Origin: Schistosoma mansoni | Lineage: Eukaryota; Platyhelminthes; Trematoda; Strigeidida; Schistosomatidae | Reading direction: 5' to 3' | Length of the DNA stretch: 64,000 nucleotides | NCBI RefSeq assembly: GCF_000237925.1 | Contig: NC_031500.1 | Span: 14,657,753 to 14,721,752 of the forward strand | The notes under the pieces: generated by a model | Seen by the model: only the letters and a program-made list of their open reading frames with translations | Told to the model about the DNA's origin: nothing | Database searches by the model: none | Made by a program: the position numbers and the translations under genes | Shown here: piece by piece, positions 57,020-64,000 of the stretch | Position numbering within the stretch: the stretch's first letter is position 1 | How the letters are laid out: each line of letters opens with the position of its first letter

Positions 57020-57544
57020 TGCCCTCAAATTCCCTGGTACGGCCGAGAGTGGGGAAAGTCAGCTCTCCCTCTAGAAATGCTCTCACATGGCCACGCGTAT
57101 ATAGCCTCTGTCAGGGATGTCCTACTCACTGCCTTCTCGTGGCATTACTGTTGTTTACGAAATTGAGAGGACGAAAAGCGAATGTCCAGCGATTCAACCG
57201 GGTTGGTGGACACGGATAATCCACTTAGGGGAGTTGGAAAACCCCGGTTCCAAACCAATGGTGTACATCGGCTCCAGTATCCTAAGGGAACAAATGGCGT
57301 ATGAACCAACCGTTGATCACCGGCTACCACGGGATTGCATCTCCTCACGGTGCTCCACTGCCTTGTGGATCAGACCTTTAGGTCAAAAGCTCCGGATGTG
57401 GCCCCCTAAGAATACCACCTGCTTCAGTTTGGGCGTATGGGCAGCATCACAGCGCTCACATAAATCGAATGAGATTTGTGCGGCGCATATGTATCTGGTG
57501 CCTCTTTGTACCAATATTCATGTGTTTAAATAATAATAATAATA
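57020..57544 (+). repeat. Family E retroposon copy with longest open frame
   Basis: 5' end TGCCCTCAAATTCCCTGG, 3' tail AAATAATAATAATAATA. Frame 57117-57533 (138 codons; [41 protein letters not shown]) is open to the tail. I do not recognise the protein. Fragments of the same frame exist in other copies, which suggests that family E is the 3' part of a longer coding element. Confidence 0.75.
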
Positions 57545-57750
57545 GCAGTGGGATCTAGGACATACGTTTCGTCTTATTTGGGACTCATCAGTTGAATATA
57601 GCCACATCCTAGGGTTCACATTTGAAATGAAAAGTATTGAGTCTAAACCTAGAGTGAAAATCAACTCTGGGATGTTGGTCTTTCCAATTGACGAGTCTTG
57701 AATCTAAAGGAACGCGCGTTCTGCATTCTACTACTAGCTATATTCTATTT
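57545..57750. repeat. Degenerate family A inverted pair
   Basis: Antisense GCAGTGGGATCTAGGACATA / GGGACTCATCAGTTG, then sense AACTCTGGGATG / CCAATTGACGAGTC / AACGCGCGTTCTGC. Confidence 0.6.
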
Positions 57751-58074
57751 ATTCCATATAAAAGTTTTTCATGGTGGCTATATCTAGGCAATGCGCACAT
57801 GATGTACAAAGGTCAACTACAACTAATCAAAATTAAGTCAAAATAACAAAAAAGGATTATTCAAGCCATTACAAGCCAAATTAGAATAGATTCTGCATTT
57901 ATTCTGTATACAGAAATTCATAATGATTGCTATTCATTTATTAAGGTTAAGAGGTAGAAGAAATGTTTAATGTGAAGTTAGTTGTTTCTTCTGTCTAGAA
58001 CAGAAAACAACTGAAAAAAGTATTATAAACTGAGGGTGTAAAGAACCGACTGTCCTGCTTCGTATATATATATA

Positions 58075-58310
58075 TAGTTGAGATCATGAGTCAATTGAAA
58101 CTACACCACCATGGAAAACCTGGAAGCACTTTTGACGGCCGTTTCGTCCTATTATGGGACTTCTCAGCAGTGGGCATCCACTGCTATAGTGTAGCCTCAT
58201 TGATTAAGTTGTAATCCCATACTAGAACGAAACGGTCATTCAATATTTTCAGGTGTTCAATGGTGGTCTAACTTAGATTGACTCGTGGATTCAATAAAAG
58301 TGAAACAAAC
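58075..58310. repeat. Family B fold-back
   Basis: Antisense arm GTTGAGATCATGAGTCAATT ... GACGGCCGTTTCGTCC ... GGGACTTCTCAGCAGTG, then sense AGAACGAAACGGTCATTC, TGGTGGTCTAACTTAG, GACTCGTGGATTC. The sense half is more diverged. Confidence 0.65.
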
Positions 58311-58402
58311 TATAATCTGCACAAATCTCTATACTGTTAATTGATCATTTTTCTCATCATTTAGTTATTATTTATTATCTGACTAAGGAATCCAGGTCAT
58401 AA

Positions 58403-58650
58403 TGTGGTGAATGTCTGTTGACATAAGTGACATGTAACACTAATCAGAAGTAGAATACCTAGCAGCAGAAGGTTGAGAAGATTGAATCGAAGAGGACGGT
58501 GACAGACAGCGATTGTAATAGGAATGAAGGAACGATGAAGTTTGAGACAAATAAGCTATTTAATGTATAATTTTCAGACTTTACAAAAGAACTCTGTAAT
58601 TTTATTTTAAAATACATTGGTTGTCCCCACCCAAGTGTTCATTCTCTGCA
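58403..58650. mobile_element. Solo-LTR-like fossil, family LTR1
   Basis: TGTGGTGAATGTCTGTTGAC start and TTGTCCCCACCCAAGTGTTC end region. Flanks ATAA and ATAG are a near-match 4-bp repeat. Confidence 0.45.
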
Positions 58651-58799
58651 ATAGGATGTTGATCAAATTTTTGTTGTTGTTGTTGTTATTACAAAAGTAT
58701 TCGTTTCAATTATTGAATATGACTCTCAGTCAGTTACTAGTAAGTGGTTCCTCAGGTTCTCATAACTTCATCTCATTTACTATTCAATTGATCAAGTAT

Positions 58800-58915
58800 A
58801 TTTTCATAGTTGAGTTTATGAGTTGATCTAAGTTAGACCACCATTGAAAACCTGGAAACCCCCGACAGTCATTTCGTCCTACGATAGGACTCTTCAGAAG
58901 TATGTATTCAAGATA
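58800..58915 (-). repeat. Family B antisense fragment
   Basis: GTTGAGTTTATGAGTTGATC, AGACCACCATTGAAAACC, GTCATTTCGTCC and AGGACTCTTCAGAAG. Confidence 0.55.
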
Positions 58916-59097
58916 AGTTTCTATAAATTAACACAATTCATTTATTCATCATCACCTAAAGTAATCAATCCGTTTTTTTTTCTTTTCTAATCAATACTAA
59001 AATACTTTCAAAAGTTTTGTTTTCTAATTTTTCAGTTTTGTTTTCATTGTTCAATTAAAATTTTCATGATTAATAAATGAAGATTGAATGATAAATA

Positions 59098-59455
59098 GTT
59101 ATCAGAAAGGGTTTTGTGTGGATATTATAGTAATTTTAATAGTTGAGACCATGAATCAATTGAAGCTAGACCATCATGGTAAACCTGGAAGCACTGGACG
59201 GCTGTTTCGTCCAATTGTGGGACTCCCCAACAGTGCGCATCCACCATCCCACATCGCGAGTTTTGAACCCAGAACCTATCAGTCTCGCACGCGAGCACTT
59301 AACCACCAGACCACTGAGCCGGCATCCAACTTTCTAAAATTTATTGAAATATTTTCGGACGAAACGGCCGTTCAGTGCTTCTAGGTTTTCGATGGTGGTC
59401 TAGCTTCAATTGACTCATGATCTCAACTATTAAAATATTTTAATTAACTTTTTAT
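59098..59455. repeat. Family B fold-back with ~78-bp arms
   Basis: Starts TTATCAGAAAGGGTTTTGTG. A full antisense unit with head complement (CACTGAGCCGGCATCCAAC near 59312-59330) is followed at 59358 by a sense arm GGACGAAACGGCCGTTCAG ... TCTCAACTATTAAAATA. Arms about 59138-59215 and 59357-59437 are inverted repeats. Confidence 0.75.
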
Positions 59456-59508
59456 TAAATTCTATTACTCTCCTATTCTACTAGTATTATTATTATTATT
59501 ATTCCTAT

Positions 59509-59726
59509 TGCGGTGTGGTCTACTTATATCGACATAAGTAATATATATCGTGAGTAAGGAATATAATATCTGGTAACAGAATATTGAGATCAAAAAGAGA
59601 AGAACAGAAACAGAAAACAATTGTTGTGGAAATCCAGGAACAATGAAGCCTGAGACATTTAATGAGCATTTTGCAAATGAAGTATTAGAGTATGGTTTTT
59701 CTTCACCAGTGTTCTCCTTCACTACA
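59509..59726. mobile_element. Solo-LTR-like fossil, family LTR1, shortened
   Basis: TGCGGTGTGGTCTACTTATA start and CACTACA end. Flanks CTAT (59505-59508) and CTAG (59727-59730) are near-match. Confidence 0.45.
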
Positions 59727-59837
59727 CTAGTATACTGAATGCAGCTGCACCGAGTGAAACTCATCATACGGCAATAGAAATTTCGGACGAATCTAATATG
59801 AGTATTTACCATTCTTGAGTTATCCATAGTCCATTAC

Positions 59838-60139
59838 TGTTCCCCCTATTCACAGCCACATTTAGCTGAATCTTGTACAATTGTTTTTTATTTTATGGTA
59901 CGATGTGGTCTGTTTGTTTGGTATATAAACCCAGTATGTTTGAGAATAATGATTCATATTACAGAGGCTGTTATTGGTGTTCTGGACTTAACTGGCTGAG
60001 CTAGGCGGGAAGCAGGACCAATAAGTACTCTAGACTGCTTGTACAGGTTTTGTGTGTCATTAGTCCGATCAATTGGCTCTCTAACTGGCGGCATCGTCAC
60101 GTCATATATAAACAGGCCACTCAGGCGCACAAGTGATAA
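59838..60139 (+). mobile_element. Solo-LTR-like fossil, family LTR3
   Basis: TGTT...AACA ends, TATATAAACCCAGTAT, GGTGTTCTGGACTTAACTGG, GAGCTAGGCGGGAAGCAGG. Closely similar to 46862-47166, so one of the younger fossils in the window. Confidence 0.5.
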
Positions 60140-61150
60140 CAATTATTATTATTTATTATTAACTTCTAAGAGGGTATTCCTTTGAGCACAATATAAAGAG
60201 CTTTTTCTTCAATACTTAATTGTATTAGTATAATAGTATAAGTTGTGGTTCATTGTTGTTGGTCATTGTTACCATGTTGTTAATGAAAAAGATAAACAAA
60301 CAAACAAACAAATAAACATACTTCAATTGTTGTTTATTTATTATATTGATAATTGAACATACAACTTTAAACGTAACTTCAATTCTTTTGAATAAGTCAC
60401 TTATATCTCTTTACATTTCAATTAGTTCCCCCCTATTTTCATTATACTCTTTACCCATTATGAAGATTATTGATTTTATATTCTGGTTATTCAAGTATAA
60501 TTTTTCTTTTTTTTCTTTTTTTTTGGGGGGGGGTGTTGGGAGGGGGGGTTACTGTTTGTTTGCATCCAAAAAAATGTTGTCAATAATAGTTGAGTATTTA
60601 TAATTCATCAGTTTATGTTATTTTTTTCCCCATTTAATATAAATGAGTAGTATAATGAATGTTCAATATAACCACTTCAATACATAAGATTTCTGATGTA
60701 TATAAAGTAATTCCCATTAGTAGTTAACGATTATCATTTAGATATTGTTTTATTGACTTTTAAAAATTTTACGATAGATTGAATGATACTACTAATACAA
60801 ACTTGAGTGAATGATTAGATGTAGGGTAAGGTTCCAAATGATCATAACTATAAATGAGTAAGAAAAGTGATTGAATATGGAACTGTCTAAAGATGAGAAA
60901 GTAAACACTTCAGATTATACTCTATTTCTTTTTGAAAAACAAACAAACAAACAAAGTAACTAATAGAAACATGTATGAATGACTTGACGTTGAAACACAA
61001 CAAAAAGGTTCTCAATAATACTTCTTTATTATGGTAACTTCGATGGGTCACAATAGTTAGTTTGAATCAATCTTAAGATTGATATTGACTGAAGTATCAT
61101 TTAAAGTTATGGGAAATTTTATCCTAGTTCAAGACCATTGAGTAAGACTT
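60140..61150. other. Intergenic, simple sequence only
   Basis: Contains an (AAAC)n run at about 60296-60312 and a T-tract followed by G-tract at 60501-60549. No gene or family landmark seen. Confidence 0.5.
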
Positions 61151-61154
61151 GCAT

Positions 61155-61457
61155 TGTGGTGTAGGTTACTGATATCCACATAAGTAGTATATAGTGATGT
61201 TTGGGCATTGAATATATTTCAGTGAAGATCGATAAGGAGAGAACAGGAACGGCACGCAATTGGTACGAAAATGCATGAACGATTATAATCGGAGACTATG
61301 GACGGATATTTACAGAAGAAACAGTCAAATTGAGACAATTGATTGTTATTTTACAAATTAACTGTTTACTTTATGGTTGTCAGATTTTACTGAGATAGTC
61401 TGTAATGTTATTTTAAAATACATTCGATTGTCCCCACTCGTGTTCTCATTCACTACA
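61155..61457. mobile_element. Solo-LTR-like fossil, family LTR1
   Basis: About 0.30 kb, ends TGTGGTGTAGG and TTCACTACA. Flanked by GCAT and GTAT. Confidence 0.5.
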
Positions 61458-61554
61458 GTATATCTGCAATATTTTTGCCTTGTGTAAAGTCATGGGTTTA
61501 AACTGTTATAGATTTACAGTATACACTGAAACAGTATATATGTTTCGTCATCAG

Positions 61555-62165
61555 TCAGTCAGCTACAACATAGGACCAGGCACATATATGCATCGGTCCA
61601 AGTTGCCATACTTTGTTAGCATAACAAGATGAACACCAAATTCATAGAAGTACTTAATTTAGTGGTGGTAATATATAAAAGATAGGTTGTATATAAGGAT
61701 ATAGTATAGGAAGGAAGAAAGTTATGAAGCAATTTTGATCTCAAGGTTTAAGGGAAGATAAAGAGTGTATACACCTACGCCATTGTGATCGATTCTGAGC
61801 CATGTCACCTAGAGTCTCCAACCATTGGATACGATAGTCACGCGGATCACAACCAAGTAGTCTGCATCTACCAACATGGCTCAAACTAGAAGTTAGTGAC
61901 TTCAAGCACTGATGCCACGTTTTGGTTTGGGCGCCCCTTACTCTCTTCCAACCATTGCCAATACTAGTCAGCATAGCGCGTCGTAGTAATCGGTGTTCAG
62001 GCATACCTAGCACGTGGCCCAACCATCTCAGTCGATGAAGATTCATGACTTCATCAACTGATTTACCATCATTCCCTAATACCCTGTGTTTAACCTCACT
62101 ATTACTTACCCGGTGATCCCAGCAGATGTGAGCAATATTTCTAAGACATCTGTGGTCATCAGGCT
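61555..62165 (-). mobile_element. LINE C-terminal and 3' region (second LINE family), best copy
   Basis: Minus-strand frame 61741-62046 encodes RLRWLGHVLGMPEHRLLRR, AMLTSIGNGWKRV, KTWHQCLKSLTSSLSHVGRC and [12 protein letters not shown], a typical end-of-ORF region of a non-LTR retrotransposon. The 3' non-coding part runs to about 61555. Related pieces are at 25690, 19390, 23590 and 31150. Endonuclease and RT are not present here, so the clade is not assigned. Confidence 0.75.
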
Positions 62166-62402
62166 CTGCAATTATAAATTCATCATTATTATGTTGCTAA
62201 GCCTAAAATAAAGTATGCTAGTAAGTTTGATAATATTGCTTGTTAAAAAAAATGATGAACTTTGCAAGGGGAATAACAAGTTTGCCATGTCCAATATAAG
62301 AATGTAGTAATCTAATTGTGGATCAAGTTAAACATAGAGGCTGAAAATATCGCTTTTGAATATATAATTTTGGTCTTCTGGTACTGTTCCTGAAAGCTTC
62401 AG

Positions 62403-62696
62403 CTAAGTAGATGAGTTGTATCTTTGTGTTTTAGGTAGATTATTTGGAATGAGACATAAAACAGAAAAAGCTTCATCCATTTTAACAAGACTTTTACTAT
62501 CTATCATCAAGTGATAAAGGATGAGGATGCTAACAGATATCATAGCACCTTTTCTCAACCATCTCGGTACATGTTCACGAGCCAACAACGAAAAAGCCAT
62601 CTGAGTAAGGTCTATGTAAATAGTTTCATTGGAGCAGTTACATTGATATACACAAACAGAGGAGCCCATCACCTGTATCCTATCTAGGCCAAGCAA
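62403..62696 (-). mobile_element. Penelope-like GIY-YIG domain remnant (second type)
   Basis: The minus strand reads SVCVYQCNCSNETIYIDLTQ, LLAREHVPRWLRKG, KMDEAFSVLCLIPNNLPKT, with the Y...C.C...YIG-like, R-EH and H-L spacing of GIY-YIG endonucleases in Penelope-like elements. It differs from the elements at 39 and 52 kb. No RT is visible nearby. Confidence 0.55.
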
Positions 62697-62700
62697 GTAT

Positions 62701-64000
62701 CAGAGAAATAAATCTAATCATTTCACCATCCATTTTGCTATTTAGCGTTATGGTGAAATTTTATGTAAATTTATAGAGAGCTTTTAATCTCTGGAACCTT
62801 TATCTCATCTGGAGGAAGTTTCGCTTTTATAGATTTGGTAAAGTGAATACAACATCTGATTATTTGAATAGTTGATAATTAGAACGAATAAATTTTAGTC
62901 AGATTAACGTACTGCCAAAAAGCCACTCAATGTCATCATTTTGTGCTTGTTTCACTCCTGACATCATCGCTCAACCACATTGGAAATCGAAGGTTCGGAT
63001 CAATGGATACCAATGTAATGGTTTAAAGGCACCTACTTCAAGTTGATGTTGTGCTGGATGTAAAAGTATGCACTGCTGATATATGCCTAATTAGAACGGA
63101 ATATCTATTCAGTAAGTCTTGATTTTTCATAATTTCACACTCCACGTGATGAATCATTTTTTAACGACTCATTGCTTTAGTTGGATGCATTCTGTAGTGA
63201 CTGGCTCAGTTTGTAAGTTTAATCTGACACAGATTGATGTCAGAGATTTAAAGGTCCCAGACTTGACTATTGAGGGGATTGTGCTCTTCAAGCGTCTAAT
63301 ATCAAGACCAAACAGTTATCCAGTGCACCTTAGTTTCCAATGTTAGTCTAAGTGAGATCCGCCCGTGACGAATGAGACCAACAAGGTATCATTACCAAGG
63401 TTATACCTAATAATTTTAGATAAATTGAGCATTAGGTAGATTGTTATCAAGAAAAGTAATATATTTTTAATGTCCCAGTGAGTAGAAAAGTAGAATTTTC
63501 TGATGTTTCGCATTAACACTTTGGATATTTCATCGGCAATATTTCGAAAATGTAAATCATCGAGATATTCAGGTTGATACATTAAAACAACCGACTTTAA
63601 TTCAATATATTAAATAAATCCTTCCAACATCTGATGACTGATTGAATTCCATAAACTATAACACTTACATGAAGATTGATGAGGCATAGTTACTAATGAG
63701 TGGTACCTAGAGCAAACTCTAGGTTCATTCATTCCCATAGAGTTCATCTATATGACTAACGAACTTTCTGAAATGACTTGGAAATAAATCTAACCTGGAA
63801 ATCTCATCAAACAAAGCATTCACGTATATATTTAAAGTTTACTGTACTGTATACCGTCTTGGATAACTTCCTTTCTTTCATATGTTATATCAAAGATATA
63901 GTCTCAGTAATGGCAAGAAAGAACCATACATTAGAATAATAATTGAAAAGTCGAAAAACATAAACTTCCCTGTTACTGTTGATGAATGTGACGTTAAACA
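62701..64000. other. Right end of window, nothing firmly recognised
   Basis: AT-rich. Around 62990-63100 there is a weak family B-like passage (AAGGTTCGGATCAATGG, GTATGCACTGCTGATATATG). The short frames at 63119-63346 and 63343-63582 have no motif I recognise. Confidence 0.4.

Noticed and set aside
63119-63346. 75-codon frame near the right end as a host gene
   Set aside because: No motif, no splice context and a retroposon-rich surrounding; not supportable.

Overview
The window is AT-rich, intron-bearing animal DNA crowded with retroposons. Several signals point to a schistosome (trematode flatworm), though I cannot fix the species: tRNA-headed hammerhead-ribozyme repeats of the Smalpha type, RTE-clade LINEs ending in (TAAG)n, Penelope-like elements, very short introns (39 and 51 bp) inside a gene otherwise full of multi-kilobase introns, and a possible spliced-leader start.

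Host genes occupy only the left 29 kb and both lie on the plus strand. Positions 1-1345 hold the last two exons of a mitochondrial Rho GTPase (Miro/RHOT). They encode the end of the C-terminal GTPase domain, a long low-complexity insert and the tail anchor. Positions 5461-29029 hold a 12-exon tRNA-dihydrouridine synthase 2 (DUS2) with FMN-barrel motifs, the catalytic Cys and a C-terminal double-stranded-RNA-binding domain. Its first exon opens in frame directly after a splice acceptor with no visible ATG, which fits a start codon donated by the AUG-ending flatworm spliced leader. Its introns hold a nested pair of RTE LINEs, other LINE fragments and many small retroposons.

From 29030 to 64000 I recognise no host gene. 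This part is a mosaic of hammerhead retroposons, 5'-truncated RTE copies with 9-14 bp target-site duplications, Penelope-like fragments, solo-LTR-like fossils, a 0.4-0.5 kb tailed retroposon (family E), one GC-rich tandem-repeat block and three 200-N assembly gaps (one of them in the DUS2 region).

The most interesting system is the set of hammerhead retroposons. I see three families (A, Smalpha-like; B; C). Each has its own tRNA-like A/B-box head and its own hammerhead core, and the stem III segment is a different self-complementary 8-mer in each (ACGCGCGT, ACGGCCGT, ACCCGGGT). A and C both occur as head-to-tail dimers with a 331-333 bp period, the layout of metazoan retrozymes. A and B, and less clearly C, also occur repeatedly as fold-back (inverted) insertions, and a Penelope-like element in the window has the same fold-back shape. 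That suggests, but does not prove, shared mobilisation machinery.
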